In this document: piece by piece, positions 8,820 to 18,904 of the stretch
Layout of the letters: each line of letters starts with the position of its first letter
Position numbering within the stretch: position 1 is the stretch's first letter
From: Solibacillus sp. FSL W7-1436
GTDB lineage: Bacteria; Bacillota; Bacilli; Bacillales_A; Planococcaceae
Direction: 5' to 3'
DNA length: 64,000 nucleotides
Assembly: GCF_038007305.1 (NCBI RefSeq)
Contig: NZ_JBBOWV010000001.1
Span: 2,718,501 to 2,782,500 of the forward strand
Translations under genes and position numbers: made by a program
Notes under the pieces: generated by a model
Databases searched by the model: none
Seen by the model: only the letters and a program-made list of their open reading frames with translations
What the model was told of the DNA's origin: nothing

Positions 8820-9126
8820 CGTCTAGGCTCAAGCTCCGGCTCCTCACATTATTGGGGTTATACCATAGGGAAGTGGCGATTTGCCCGCTCGGAACTGAAC
8901 GGGCGCATTAGCGCTTTTGTTCATTTCGGTTGTTTTTACCCAACTATGCTGAAAATAGTATAACTGTTTTGAACTTATGAGCTTAATGTGCTACGATTCA
9001 AGAGTGCATTTAACCTTTTTCGCTAAGGTATTATCAATTAGCGTTAAATTTAATATAGAATAAAAAATTAATTAGATATAGATTTATACATAATAAACGT
9101 TTTGGTTTGTAGGAGGAATTTGTTTC
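8820..9126. other. Gene-free stretch before folE
   Basis: About 300 bp with no credible ORF. The first part is GC-richer, with small inverted repeats (tgcccg / cgggcgca near 8882-8907, and gcgcattagcgc). It may be a decayed member of the intergenic repeat family. The second half is AT-rich leader sequence ending in the folE SD. Confidence 0.5.
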
Positions 9127-9696
9127 ATGTCAAATGTCGATTTAAAAAAGATAGAAGAAGCAGTAAAGATGATTTTGGAAGCAGTTGGGGAAGATGTGAC
9201 GCGTGAAGGATTACTGGATACACCAAAACGTGTTTCAAAAATGTATGCGGAAATGTTCAGCGGCCTGCAGGAAGACCCGCGTGACTATTTCAGCACGGTA
9301 TTCCATGAGGATCACGAAGAATTAGTATTAGTGAAAGATATTCCATTCTTTTCAATGTGTGAACATCACCTGGTTCCTTTTTACGGAACAGCCCATATCG
9401 CCTACATACCTAAAGACGGAAAAGTTGCCGGATTAAGCAAACTTGGGCGCTGCCTCGAATCAGTAGCACGCCGCCCTCAACTTCAGGAACGTATTACATC
9501 AACTGTAGCGGATACAATTATGGAAATGCTGAATCCAAAAGGGGTTTATGTTGTCGTGGAAGCGGAGCATATGTGTATGACGATGCGCGGATTAAAAAAA
9601 CCGGGCTCTAAAACAGTTACAGCTGTTGCACGCGGCATTTATGAACAGGATGATGTAAAGCGCAATGAAGTGAATACATTCATCCAAATGAAATAA
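9127..9696 (+). CDS. folE: GTP cyclohydrolase I
   Basis: Converts GTP to 7,8-dihydroneopterin triphosphate, the first step of tetrahydrofolate synthesis. The protein has 189 residues (B. subtilis MtrA is 190). The zinc and active-site segment is [12 protein letters not shown] (Cys and His near 78-81), the second zinc cysteine lies in EHMCMTMRG, and the GLSKLGR motif is present. SD aggagga lies about 7 nt before ATG 9127. It forms a two-gene unit with mtrB, as in B. subtilis mtrAB. Confidence 0.97.
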   Translation: MSNVDLKKIEEAVKMILEAVGEDVTREGLLDTPKRVSKMYAEMFSGLQEDPRDYFSTVFHEDHEELVLVKDIPFFSMCEHHLVPFYGTAHIAYIPKDGKVAGLSKLGRCLESVARRPQLQERITSTVADTIMEMLNPKGVYVVVEAEHMCMTMRGLKKPGSKTVTAVARGIYEQDDVKRNEVNTFIQMK

Positions 9697-9751
9697 TAAT
9701 AACAAATATGGTATTATAGACAAAGAAATTAACACGTGGGGAGATTGTATA

Positions 9752-9967
9752 ATGGGACAATCAGAGTATATTATTATCGAAGCAGAAGAAGATGGGGTAC
9801 ATGTTATTGGTTTGACACGCGGGACAGATACAAAGTTTCACCATTCAGAAAAACTGGATGCCGGTGAAGTTATGATCGCCCAGTTTACTGAACATACATC
9901 TGCCATGAAAATCCGCGGAAAAGCTAAAATTCACTCTGCACACGGTATAGTACAAAGTAAAAAGTAA
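9752..9967 (+). CDS. mtrB: trp RNA-binding attenuation protein (TRAP)
   Basis: A tryptophan-activated RNA-binding protein that forms an 11-subunit ring and binds NAG-triplet repeats in trp transcripts. The protein has 71 residues. The core [20 protein letters not shown] and [13 protein letters not shown] carries the conserved tryptophan- and RNA-contact residues, including the Lys/Arg of KIRG. A gggga SD precedes ATG 9752. Its usual target, trpEDCFBA, is not in its expected place in this window, so its target lies elsewhere. Confidence 0.96.
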   Translation: MGQSEYIIIEAEEDGVHVIGLTRGTDTKFHHSEKLDAGEVMIAQFTEHTSAMKIRGKAKIHSAHGIVQSKK

Positions 9968-10036
9968 CATATTGTAATTCTCACATAAATATAAAATCGT
10001 AATTATGCTTTATAACATTGAAATGGAGTAATTTCT

Positions 10037-10777
10037 ATGAATGCAACATCTATTACACAATCGGTTCAGACGCTAAAATCTAATATTCTTCAGCATGTTC
10101 ATCATAGAGCATTACTTCAAAATGTTGGACAACCGTCTTTACAGGAAGAACAGCTGTTTTTTATTCAGCTCCCATTTTTAAATGGTGCTCTAATGACCGA
10201 TGACCATCAAATAAGTGCGGTCACGGTCGGGATTGTACATGCTTCACTGACAGAGCACGAAAAAGTGAAGGAAGTGGAAGCGACGAGTAAAGAACAGCAG
10301 TTGCTTGTTCTTTCCGGTGATTACTATAGTGGCCGGTATTATCAGTTACTCGCACAAACGGGAAATATTTTTTTGATTCAAAAGTTATCGGAAGGAATCG
10401 TAAAGCGCTGTGAGCATCAAATCCGTGTTTACGAGGAACAAAAACGGTCACTTGAACAGTGGATTGAGAGTTTAATGACGATTGAAAGCGAACTGATTGC
10501 CCAATATTATGATGTATACGGTTTCACAGCCTATACAGAACTGATGCAGCAAACGCTAACATATATTCGTTTGAAAAAAGAGCTGGATTTCTTGAGAAAA
10601 GGGCAGCCTTGTTTTTTATATAAGGCATTTTCAGCGGATTTGACTATGATGGATTCTATTATTGAAGCCTTCCGGGATCATTTACATGACATGGAGCGAC
10701 AATTGAAAGAAAACTTGACGAATATCGATTTAACAGATGAATTAAAACATTCCATTGAGCAATACATCACTTTTTAG
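10037..10777 (+). CDS. hepS: Heptaprenyl diphosphate synthase component I
   Basis: The small, non-catalytic subunit of the two-component heptaprenyl diphosphate synthase that makes the menaquinone-7 side chain. The protein has 246 residues (B. subtilis HepS is about 250). The recognisable segment [17 protein letters not shown] is shared by the HepS/GerCA family. The assignment is strengthened by hepS-menG-hepT order. The stop lies 25 bp before menG. Confidence 0.9.
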   Translation: MNATSITQSVQTLKSNILQHVHHRALLQNVGQPSLQEEQLFFIQLPFLNGALMTDDHQISAVTVGIVHASLTEHEKVKEVEATSKEQQLLVLSGDYYSGRYYQLLAQTGNIFLIQKLSEGIVKRCEHQIRVYEEQKRSLEQWIESLMTIESELIAQYYDVYGFTAYTELMQQTLTYIRLKKELDFLRKGQPCFLYKAFSADLTMMDSIIEAFRDHLHDMERQLKENLTNIDLTDELKHSIEQYITF

Positions 10778-10802
10778 TGATTTTAGAAAGGTCTTGAATA
10801 AA

Positions 10803-11504
10803 ATGGCGAAATCGAAAGAAGAACATGTTCATGAAGTGTTTGAAAACATTTCAGAGAGCTACGATAAAATGAACTCGGTCATTAGTTTCCAAATGCATGT
10901 TGGATGGCGTGAAGATACGATGAAACGTATGGCAGTAAAAAAAGGTTCGAAATGCCTTGATGTATGTTGCGGTACAGCGGATTGGACAATCGCTTTATCG
11001 AAGGCGGTCGGTGAAGAAGGTGAAGTAAAAGGGCTTGACTTCAGTGAAAATATGCTGAAAGTCGGCATGCAGAAAACCGAGAATATCCCGAATATCGAAC
11101 TGATTCACGGAAATGCAATGGAACTACCATTTGAAGATAATACATTTGATTATGTGACAATCGGTTTTGGCTTACGGAATGTACCGGATTATATGCAAGT
11201 ATTGCGTGAAATGAATCGGGTCGTTAAACCTGGCGGAATGGTTGTATGTCTGGAAACTTCTCAATCAGAAATACCGGTATATCGCCAGCTTTTCCGTTTT
11301 TACTTTAATCATATTATGCCGCTGTTCGGAAAGATTTTTGCGAAAAGCTACAAAGAGTATTCTTGGCTGCAAAAGTCCGCGAATGATTTTCCGGGTATGA
11401 AAAAATTAGCGCAGATGTTCCGGGAAGCAGGATATGAGAATGTGACATACAAACCATATAGCGGTGGGGCAGCAGCTATGCACATGGGTTTTAAGAAGAA
11501 ATAA
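10803..11504 (+). CDS. menG: Demethylmenaquinone methyltransferase
   Basis: Performs the SAM-dependent C-methylation that completes menaquinone. Starting at ATG 10803 it has 233 residues, exactly the usual MenG/UbiE length. A longer frame from 10755 would overlap hepS and lacks an SD, whereas gaaagg lies before 10803. Motifs: [17 protein letters not shown] at the N-terminus, the SAM loop [23 protein letters not shown], and TIGFGLRNV. It lies between the two prenyl synthase subunit genes. Confidence 0.96.
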   Translation: MAKSKEEHVHEVFENISESYDKMNSVISFQMHVGWREDTMKRMAVKKGSKCLDVCCGTADWTIALSKAVGEEGEVKGLDFSENMLKVGMQKTENIPNIELIHGNAMELPFEDNTFDYVTIGFGLRNVPDYMQVLREMNRVVKPGGMVVCLETSQSEIPVYRQLFRFYFNHIMPLFGKIFAKSYKEYSWLQKSANDFPGMKKLAQMFREAGYENVTYKPYSGGAAAMHMGFKKK

Positions 11505-11526
11505 AAGTGGGAGTAGGTTTTGACGC

Positions 11527-12501
11527 GTGGAAAAGATGAAAATCAAAATGCTATATGCCGATATTAAATCAGATATAGAAGTCATCGAAAACGAATTGGA
11601 ACAAGCGTTGAATTCATCTTCACACTTATTGAATGATGCCTCAGTCCATTTACTGCAAGCTGGTGGAAAACGTATTCGACCAGTATTTACGTTACTAAGT
11701 GCCAAGTTTGGTGACTATAATATTGACCGAATGAAAAACATTGCCGTCCCTTTGGAATTGATTCATATGGGTTCACTGGTGCATGATGATGTAATTGACA
11801 ATTCAGATATGCGCCGTGGCCGGGAGACGGTGAAAGCACAGTGGAACAACCGTGTGGCGATGTATACAGGTAATTTTATATTTGCACGTGCATTACAATA
11901 TGTAACAAGCATTGAAAATCCAAGAGCCCATCAAATATTAGCTAAAACAATGGTCGAGCTCGTAAATGGTGAAGTCATTCAAATTGAGGATAAGTTTCGT
12001 TTAGATCAAAGTTTGAAAGATTACTTCCGACGTATTAAACGTAAAACAGCTTTACTGATTGAATCAAGTTGCGAACTTGGAGCAGTCGTTAGTGGTGCCG
12101 ATGAAAAAACAGCTAGGCATTTAAAGCGCTACGGTTATTTTGTAGGAATGAGCTTTCAAATAGTAGATGATATATTAGATTTTACAGCGACAGACAAACA
12201 GCTCGGGAAACCGGCTGGCAGTGATTTAATGAACGGGAATGTCACATTGCCGATATTGTTGATGAAAGATGATCCGCAGCTTGCCCCTTATTTGAAGAAA
12301 GTGGCAGAATCAGGATTAACGGAAGAAGAACGCCAGAGTATGCTGGCACTAGTCCGGAATTCGGAAGCTATAAAAGAAGCAACCCATATTAGTAATTTGT
12401 ATTTAAAAAAGGCGTTAAAAGAGGTCGAGGCATTGCCGAAACACCCAATGAAGAAAAAATTGCGTGATATTGCGCTGTTTATGGGTAAGAGAAAATCTTA
12501 A
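11527..12501 (+). CDS. hepT: Heptaprenyl diphosphate synthase component II
   Basis: The catalytic trans-prenyltransferase subunit, which extends farnesyl diphosphate to C35. The protein has 324 residues. Motifs: GGKRIRP (near 57), first aspartate-rich motif VHDDVID (near 88), and second aspartate-rich motif VDDILDF (near 216), which bind magnesium and the diphosphates. The GTG at 11527 is preceded by gggagtagg; an ATG at 11536 is an alternative start. It is the last gene of the hepS-menG-hepT unit. Confidence 0.95.
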   Translation: MEKMKIKMLYADIKSDIEVIENELEQALNSSSHLLNDASVHLLQAGGKRIRPVFTLLSAKFGDYNIDRMKNIAVPLELIHMGSLVHDDVIDNSDMRRGRETVKAQWNNRVAMYTGNFIFARALQYVTSIENPRAHQILAKTMVELVNGEVIQIEDKFRLDQSLKDYFRRIKRKTALLIESSCELGAVVSGADEKTARHLKRYGYFVGMSFQIVDDILDFTATDKQLGKPAGSDLMNGNVTLPILLMKDDPQLAPYLKKVAESGLTEEERQSMLALVRNSEAIKEATHISNLYLKKALKEVEALPKHPMKKKLRDIALFMGKRKS

Positions 12502-12561
12502 AAATTTGACAATATTCGAACCATCTTAAAATGAGGATGGCATATTTTAATGTCAAGGCAA

Positions 12562-12838
12562 GTTGATTGGAATGGAGGAAAGGCGAGTGTTCGTGCTGAC
12601 GGTTTCACCTTTCGCACTGTTAAAACACTAGCTGACGGCTAGCGCCTTTCGCTACAAGATTTTCTCTGTGACGAAAGCGTAAGCGACAGTCACAAGCAAG
12701 CTTCCAGCGGGATTAGCACGACGCCTGAGACTAGGAACAAAAGCTAAGAACGCCACGTCCTGTGGCAACGCTTTTGTGACCAACGTCGTGTTGGCCTCGT
12801 GCGCACGGAAAGCGTCCGACCCGCAATGGAAATCAACT
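12562..12838. repeat. Palindromic intergenic repeat, copy 2 (expanded)
   Basis: Bounded by gttgattggaatgga (from 12562) and caatggaaatcaac (to 12838). It shares the blocks cagcggga, gacgcctgagacta and acggaaagcgtcc with copy 1 but is much longer. Extra palindromic DNA lies before cagcggg (including gctagcg and cgaaagcgtaagcg). More lies within the central loop, after gagacta. It occupies most of the 458-bp hepT-ndk gap. Confidence 0.7.
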
Positions 12839-12959
12839 CTATGTTATGAGACGAGCCAATTTATGGGCAAATCTAATATTTGTTGCAGTATGAGTAGGAT
12901 TTTGGTAATATTTATCGGTAGGTGTAAAACCTTTTACTCAAATTTAAGGAGTGTTTATA

Positions 12960-13379
12960 ATGGCAATCGAAAAAACATTTTTAATGGTTAAACCAGACGG
13001 CGTAGAACGTCAAGTAATCGGAGATATCGTTGATCGTTTTGAACGTCGCGGTTTCGTAATGCGCGGAGCAAAATTAATGGTACCAACTCGTGATTTAGCT
13101 GAAAAACACTATGCAGAGCACGCTGAGCGTCCTTTCTTCGGTGAATTAGTAGACTTCATCACTTCAGGCCCAGTATTCGGTATGGTTTGGGAAGGCGAAA
13201 ACGTTATCCAATTATCTCGTATCATGATGGGTGCTACAAAGCCAGAAGAATCAGCTCCTGGTACAATCCGCGGTGACTACGCTGTAACTTTATCACACAA
13301 CGTAATCCACGGTTCTGACTCTTTAGCTTCTGCTGAGCGTGAAATCGGTTTATGGTTCCCAGAAGGAATCGCTGAATAA
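12960..13379 (+). CDS. ndk: Nucleoside diphosphate kinase
   Basis: Equilibrates NTP and NDP pools through a phosphohistidine intermediate. From ATG 12960 it has 139 residues. It starts [16 protein letters not shown]; the active-site histidine lies in HNVIHGSDS near residue 115. SD aaggag precedes 12960. An upstream ATG at 12951 falls within the SD region and was not used. Codons are strongly biased towards those of highly expressed genes. Confidence 0.97.
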   Translation: MAIEKTFLMVKPDGVERQVIGDIVDRFERRGFVMRGAKLMVPTRDLAEKHYAEHAERPFFGELVDFITSGPVFGMVWEGENVIQLSRIMMGATKPEESAPGTIRGDYAVTLSHNVIHGSDSLASAEREIGLWFPEGIAE

Positions 13380-13392
13380 TTGAATTTACAGG

Positions 13393-13427
13393 AAAGCTAT
13401 CACTTTTTAAGTGGTAGCTTTTTTTAT
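13393..13427 (+). terminator. Intrinsic terminator of ndk
   Basis: Stem aagctatcac / gtggtagctt followed by tttttt. Confidence 0.9.
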
Positions 13428-13544
13428 ATGGAACAGGAAAAACAGAGCCTATTAATGGTATAATAAATCCGAATAATGAAACTATTTCCGGAATACATAC
13501 GTATAAAAAGTAACCGATTTAAATTAGTAGAAAGGGTGACATCC

Positions 13545-13772
13545 ATGTTCTGGGCAATGATTACAATAATCGCTGTAGTAGGGATTTTAACAGATACGTA
13601 CACGAAAAATAAAAATATCGAACTAAAGCGTCTTGATAAAGAAATTAAGCTGGAAAAACTAAGACTTGAAACTTATGATAAAGAAACAGCGAAGATGCAG
13701 CTTGAATTGGAACAGACAAAGCAATTACTGCTTGAAACACAACTAACAGACCGATCTGACAAAGTAAAATAA
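13545..13772 (+). CDS. Small membrane coiled-coil protein, paralogue A
   Basis: I do not recognise the family. From ATG 13545 (aaaggg 8 nt upstream) it has 75 residues. One N-terminal membrane helix (about 2-17) is followed by a charged alpha-helical coiled coil running to the end, with the block KMQLELEQTKQLLLE near residues 48-62. A longer start at 13476 exists but has no SD. Overall shape recalls PspB-like membrane/coiled-coil regulators, though homology is not claimed. The next gene encodes a clear paralogue. Confidence 0.65.
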   Translation: MFWAMITIIAVVGILTDTYTKNKNIELKRLDKEIKLEKLRLETYDKETAKMQLELEQTKQLLLETQLTDRSDKVK

Positions 13773-13788
13773 TAATTAGAGGAGCGTA

Positions 13789-14028
13789 ATGAAGCGTATG
13801 GAAGATATTATTATTTTGTGTATTATTTTTGGCTCGGGTGCTACGATTGCGTTAACCGCTATATTGACAGCGCATAAACGATCGAGTATGAAGCTGCAAA
13901 TCAGAATGTTGGAAAAAGAGGCCGAACTTGAACAGATACGTCTGCAAAGCTACCATTCCGAAACGGAAAAAATGAAGCTTGAACTGGAGCAATCGAAACA
14001 ACTTTTGCTGGAAAGACACAATGATTAA
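13789..14028 (+). CDS. Small membrane coiled-coil protein, paralogue B
   Basis: A 79-residue protein with the same architecture as its upstream neighbour: an N-terminal membrane helix (about 6-27), then a charged coiled coil. It shares the block KMKLELEQSKQLLLE with KMQLELEQTKQLLLE next door, so the two look like a tandem duplication. SD gaggag lies before ATG 13789, 16 bp after the first gene, so they are likely cotranscribed. The proteins probably associate with each other at the membrane (inference). Function unknown. Confidence 0.65.
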   Translation: MKRMEDIIILCIIFGSGATIALTAILTAHKRSSMKLQIRMLEKEAELEQIRLQSYHSETEKMKLELEQSKQLLLERHND

Positions 14029-14105
14029 CATTTATGGACAAAAGGTGTTTCGGGTTCTGAAATTTTCAGCTATAATAGGCATACGTTAGATGAGGGGAAA
14101 GATGA

Positions 14106-14879
<774 letters not shown>

Positions 14880-14950
14880 TAGTACAATAATAGATGCTCT
14901 GTAGAACGTAGAAGCTTTAGTTGAGATATACTTTAAAAAGCTATATATGA

Positions 14951-14988
14951 ATGCGCTTTTCGGATAATAGAGCGAAAAGCGTATTTTT
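14951..14988 (+). terminator. Intrinsic terminator of cheR
   Basis: Stem atgcgcttttcg / cgaaaagcgtat followed by tttttg. Confidence 0.88.
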
Positions 14989-15073
14989 GTTTCTTTTTGC
15001 TGATAAATGTGTCGTTTTCTAGTTGGAACGTTCAGAATATTCTAAAATAGCTTATCAGAAGGCGGAAACAGTA

Positions 15074-15102
15074 CTGTTATTTAATTTGAAATATGTTATA
15101 GT
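15074..15102 (+). promoter_or_regulatory. Candidate promoter of the aro cluster
   Basis: An extended -10 TGTTATAGT ends at 15102. A weak -35 CTGTTA lies at 15074-15079 with a 17-bp spacer. Confidence 0.4.
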
Positions 15103-15144
15103 GAAAAATACATACTTTAGCGAGTTGAAGGGAGAAAGTGTTTA

Positions 15145-16326
15145 ATGCGTTATTTAACAGCAGGTGAGTCACACGGACCACAATTAACTACAATTATAGA
15201 GGGGTTGCCTTCTTTACTTCCAGTAACAGCAGAAAAAATAAATTACGATTTAAAACGTCGTCAAGGTGGTCACGGCCGTGGACGTCGCATGCAGATTGAG
15301 ACAGATACAGTGGAAATTGTATCAGGAGTTCGTCACGGAAAAACATTAGGCTCACCAGTAGCATTAGTCGTTACAAATGATGACTGGAAGCATTGGACAA
15401 AAATTATGGGCGCGGCAGAGTTGCCGGAAGATATCGATCCATCTGAAATTAAACGACAAATCTCACGTCCGCGTCCAGGACATGCGGACTTAGTCGGAGG
15501 GATGAAATACGGTCACCGTGATCTGCGTAACGTACTGGAGCGTTCTAGTGCACGTGAAACGACAGTACGAGTGGCAGTTGGATCTGTTGCAAAAGCATTG
15601 CTGAACGAGCTTGGGATATCCATTGTATCTCACGTTACTGAAATTGTAGGGATTAAAGCAGACAGCAGTTTGTTGGAAGGAAAAACAGCAGATGAAATCC
15701 GTACTATCATTGAAAACGATCCATGTTACTGTATCGATCCAGAAGCTTCAGCAAAAATGGTGACAGCCATTGATGAAGCAAAGCAAGCCGGAGACTCAAT
15801 CGGCGGTGTCGTAGAGGTCATCGTGGAAGGTTTGCCTGCGGGGATCGGATCATATGTGCATTACGACCGTAAACTGGATGCGAAACTGGCATCGGCAATG
15901 TTGAGCATCAATGCATTTAAAGGCGTTGAGTTCGGAATCGGTTTTGAAATGGCACGCAAAAAAGGTTCGGAAGTACATGATGAAATTTTATGGGATGATG
16001 AAAAGGGCTATACGCGCGCAACTAATCGTCTAGGCGGTTTGGAAGGCGGTATGACAACAGGAATGCCGATTGTCGTTCGCGGTGTGATGAAGCCGATCCC
16101 TACATTATATAAGCCACTGCAAAGTGTTGATATTGAAACAAAAGAACCGTTTAAAGCAAGTGTGGAGCGTTCTGACAGCTGTGCAGTACCTGCAGCATCC
16201 ATCGTTGCCGAACATGTAATCGCCTGGGAAATCGCAAACGCAATTGTTGAGCAGTTCCATAGTGATCAATTACCACAATTAAAGGCGCAGTTAGATGAAA
16301 TGCGTCAGTATACGAAGGAGTATTAA
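15145..16326 (+). CDS. aroC: Chorismate synthase
   Basis: The FMN-dependent last step of the shikimate pathway, converting EPSP to chorismate. The protein has 393 residues. Signatures: GESHGPQL at residue 7, the [12 protein letters not shown] segment, [17 protein letters not shown], and [16 protein letters not shown] gaagggaga precedes ATG 15145. It is the first gene of the aroC-aroB-aroH-hisC-tyrA-aroA run, in the position of B. subtilis aroF. Confidence 0.97.
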   Translation: MRYLTAGESHGPQLTTIIEGLPSLLPVTAEKINYDLKRRQGGHGRGRRMQIETDTVEIVSGVRHGKTLGSPVALVVTNDDWKHWTKIMGAAELPEDIDPSEIKRQISRPRPGHADLVGGMKYGHRDLRNVLERSSARETTVRVAVGSVAKALLNELGISIVSHVTEIVGIKADSSLLEGKTADEIRTIIENDPCYCIDPEASAKMVTAIDEAKQAGDSIGGVVEVIVEGLPAGIGSYVHYDRKLDAKLASAMLSINAFKGVEFGIGFEMARKKGSEVHDEILWDDEKGYTRATNRLGGLEGGMTTGMPIVVRGVMKPIPTLYKPLQSVDIETKEPFKASVERSDSCAVPAASIVAEHVIAWEIANAIVEQFHSDQLPQLKAQLDEMRQYTKEY

Positions 16327-16327
16327 T

Positions 16328-17413
16328 ATGGAGATTCCGGTTCGAACTCCTTCACACTCGTACGCTGTAACGATTGGGAAAGGTATATTACGTGATGCAT
16401 TGACAGCACAGCATGACTTGTTTACAAAAGCGGATAAAATCATCGTATTGACAGATGAAAATGTTTGGACAGCACAGCAAAGCTATTTTGAAGCGAACTT
16501 CCCGTATACATTCGAAGTACATGTCATGCCTGCAGGGGAAAAGTGTAAAAGCTTTGAAAACTATAACGCCGTGCAAACTTATTTACTTCAGCAAAAGTGT
16601 ACAAGAAAATCGCTCATTATCGCATTTGGCGGTGGAGCAGTCGGTGATTTGGCCGGTTTTGTTGCGGCAACTTATATGCGCGGCATTCCGTTCATCCAGG
16701 TACCGACAACAATTTTGGCGCATGATTCAGCTGTTGGCGGAAAGACGGCCATCAATCATGAACTAGGAAAAAATATGATCGGTGCTTTTTATCAGCCTGA
16801 AGCTGTCATTTTCGATACAGAATTTTTACATAGTCTTTCCGAAAAAGAAGTGCGCTCAGGAATGGCAGAAGTGATTAAGCATGCGTTGATTTCCGATGCG
16901 CAATGGGTGGAAGAGCTGATCGAAGGAGATCATGTAACGGAACTTCCGGAAGATCTGCTGGCGAATTATTTGGCGCATGGCATTCAAGTGAAGGCAACGA
17001 TTGTCGAACAGGATGAAACAGAACAGTCCGTCAGAAAGTACCTTAACTTAGGCCATACATACGGGCATGCGATTGAAGCAGCAGCAGGATATGGACGTGT
17101 GGCACATGGTGAAGCTGTGATGATTGGCCTTATTTATTCACTTTTATTAAGTGAAACATACGGTAAAGTCAATCACCAATTTACGAAGCGCTTTTTACAT
17201 TTTGCAATGGAAAACGGCTATCCGTTTGAAGCTGTTCATGACTTTACATTCGATCAACTGACTGAATATTTACTAAAAGATAAAAAAGCGGACTATGGAC
17301 AATTGCAGTTCGTGCTGCTTGAAACGATCGGACAACCATTTGTCCAAAAAGTTGAACTTGAACAATGCCGAGAAATTGATCGTCAACTAAGAGCATTATT
17401 AGCGGAGGTGTAA
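16328..17413 (+). CDS. aroB: 3-Dehydroquinate synthase
   Basis: An NAD- and zinc-dependent enzyme converting DAHP to 3-dehydroquinate. From ATG 16328 (aaggag 7 nt before) it has 361 residues, the usual length. A longer frame from 16295 would overlap aroC. Motifs: GGGAVGDLAGFVAATYMRG near 104, the substrate and zinc region with EVIKHALI, and NLGHTYGHAIE with the zinc histidines. It starts 1 bp after the aroC stop, so it is translationally coupled. Confidence 0.97.
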   Translation: MEIPVRTPSHSYAVTIGKGILRDALTAQHDLFTKADKIIVLTDENVWTAQQSYFEANFPYTFEVHVMPAGEKCKSFENYNAVQTYLLQQKCTRKSLIIAFGGGAVGDLAGFVAATYMRGIPFIQVPTTILAHDSAVGGKTAINHELGKNMIGAFYQPEAVIFDTEFLHSLSEKEVRSGMAEVIKHALISDAQWVEELIEGDHVTELPEDLLANYLAHGIQVKATIVEQDETEQSVRKYLNLGHTYGHAIEAAAGYGRVAHGEAVMIGLIYSLLLSETYGKVNHQFTKRFLHFAMENGYPFEAVHDFTFDQLTEYLLKDKKADYGQLQFVLLETIGQPFVQKVELEQCREIDRQLRALLAEV

Positions 17414-17415
17414 CA

Positions 17416-17778
17416 ATGATTCGTGGAATTCGCGGCGCAATTACGATTGTTGAAGATAAAGCGGAGTATGTATGGGGAGAAACGGCAAGACTAGTGAAAG
17501 AAGTTGCGAAACAAAATAGTATTGAACCGGAAGATATTGCCTCTGTGACAATTTCTGCAACTCCGGATATTCATTCCGCCTTTCCTGCAAAGTCGGTACG
17601 TACGATGCCGGGGTGGCAGTTTGTACCGATTATGTGCATGCATGAAATGGATGTGCCTGGTGCATTGCCATTATGTATCCGCGTATTATTACACGTCAAT
17701 ACGGATACGCCACAGCACAAAATCCAACATGTTTATTTAGAAGACGCGGTAAAATTAAGACCAGACTTAGTGAAATAA
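17416..17778 (+). CDS. aroH: Chorismate mutase AroH
   Basis: Converts chorismate to prephenate, directing flux to Tyr and Phe. The monofunctional AroH type has 120 residues (B. subtilis 127). The active-site features of the trimeric family are visible: Arg in MIRGIRGA at residue 6, and the later Cys/Glu pair in MCMHEM followed by Arg in CIRVLL. It begins 2 bp after aroB. In B. subtilis trpEDCFBA follows; here hisC follows after 25 bp. Confidence 0.95.
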   Translation: MIRGIRGAITIVEDKAEYVWGETARLVKEVAKQNSIEPEDIASVTISATPDIHSAFPAKSVRTMPGWQFVPIMCMHEMDVPGALPLCIRVLLHVNTDTPQHKIQHVYLEDAVKLRPDLVK

Positions 17779-17803
17779 TTGCGAGTAAGAGGAGACGTTA
17801 AGG

Positions 17804-18904
17804 ATGAAGTGGAAACAACAGTTATTTGGAATGAAAGCTTACCAACCGGGGAAACCAATTGAAGAAGTTAAGAAGCTTTTCGGATTAGATGAAGTCGTGA
17901 AGCTCGCATCGAATGAAAATCCCTTCGGCAGCTCACCAAAAGTGAAACAATTTTTACAAAAAGATGAATCCAATCATGCAATATATCCGGACGGTTATGC
18001 TCAAAGCTTACGTACATCGTTGGCAAATTTCTATGGCGTTGCCGAAAATGAAATCATTTTAGGGAATGGATCGGATGATTTAATCGCAATCATTACCCGT
18101 GCATTATTATATCCAGGTGTGAACACAGTCATGGCAGATTTGTCATTTTCTCAATACTGGCATAATGCAGAGATTGAAGGAGCAGAAGTCCGTAAAGTGC
18201 CATTGAAAAATGGTGTCCATGATTTGGAAGCAATGCTGGATGCAATTGATGAAAATACATCGGTTGTCTGGGTGTGCAATCCGAACAATCCGACAGGTAC
18301 TATCGTATCGGATGAGACATTGAGTGCTTTCTTGGCTAAAGTGCCTAAGGATGTTTTCGTTGTATTGGACGAAGCATATGTGGAATACATTAACGATGCC
18401 TCTTATAAAGATACATTGCATTATTTCCGTGACTACCCGAACTTAATTTTATTGCGTACATTCTCAAAAGCGTATGGACTGGCTTCTTTCCGTGTCGGCT
18501 ACGGAATTGCCCAAGCAGACGTTATTGCAAAGCTTGATCCGGTGCGTGCACCATTCAACAATACGATTTTAAGCCAACAAGTTGCGCAGGTTGCACTACA
18601 GGACCAGGAATACATTGCCAGCTGCCGTAAAGCGAACGAAATCGGCAAAAAGCAGTTTGTAGAATTTTGCGAGCAGCACGGTTTAAATTATTTCCCTTCT
18701 CAAACGAACTTTGTCATGTTTGAAGTGAAAGCGCCAAGTAATGTTGTGTTTGAAGAAATGATGAAGCGCGGATTTATTATCCGAAGCGGGGCAGCACTAG
18801 GATTGGAAGGCTATATTCGTGTGACGATCGGTACTGAAGCTCAAAATGCGAGATTTTTACAACTTCTTGAAGAGGTCTTAAATGAACAAGGAGTTCTTGC
18901 ATGA
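17804..18904 (+). CDS. hisC: Histidinol-phosphate / aromatic aminotransferase
   Basis: A PLP aminotransferase acting in histidine synthesis and, in Bacillales, in the final transamination of Tyr and Phe. The protein has 366 residues. Features: ASNENPFG near 32, NPNNPTGT, DEAYVEY, and the Schiff-base lysine in TFSKAYGLASFRVGYG near 223. SD gaggaga precedes ATG 17804. It overlaps tyrA by 4 bp (ATGA), consistent with coupling in the aromatic operon. Confidence 0.95.
   Translation: MKWKQQLFGMKAYQPGKPIEEVKKLFGLDEVVKLASNENPFGSSPKVKQFLQKDESNHAIYPDGYAQSLRTSLANFYGVAENEIILGNGSDDLIAIITRALLYPGVNTVMADLSFSQYWHNAEIEGAEVRKVPLKNGVHDLEAMLDAIDENTSVVWVCNPNNPTGTIVSDETLSAFLAKVPKDVFVVLDEAYVEYINDASYKDTLHYFRDYPNLILLRTFSKAYGLASFRVGYGIAQADVIAKLDPVRAPFNNTILSQQVAQVALQDQEYIASCRKANEIGKKQFVEFCEQHGLNYFPSQTNFVMFEVKAPSNVVFEEMMKRGFIIRSGAALGLEGYIRVTIGTEAQNARFLQLLEEVLNEQGVLA

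Noticed and set aside
9968-10036. TRAP-binding triplets near mtrB (autoregulation)
   Set aside because: No regularly spaced GAG/TAG run is found in the mtrB-hepS gap.
15020-15060. Palindromes GAACGTTC and AGAATATTCT upstream of aroC as a LexA (SOS) box
   Set aside because: The Bacillus LexA site needs GAAC-N4-GTTC; here the half sites abut, and the downstream genes are not SOS genes.
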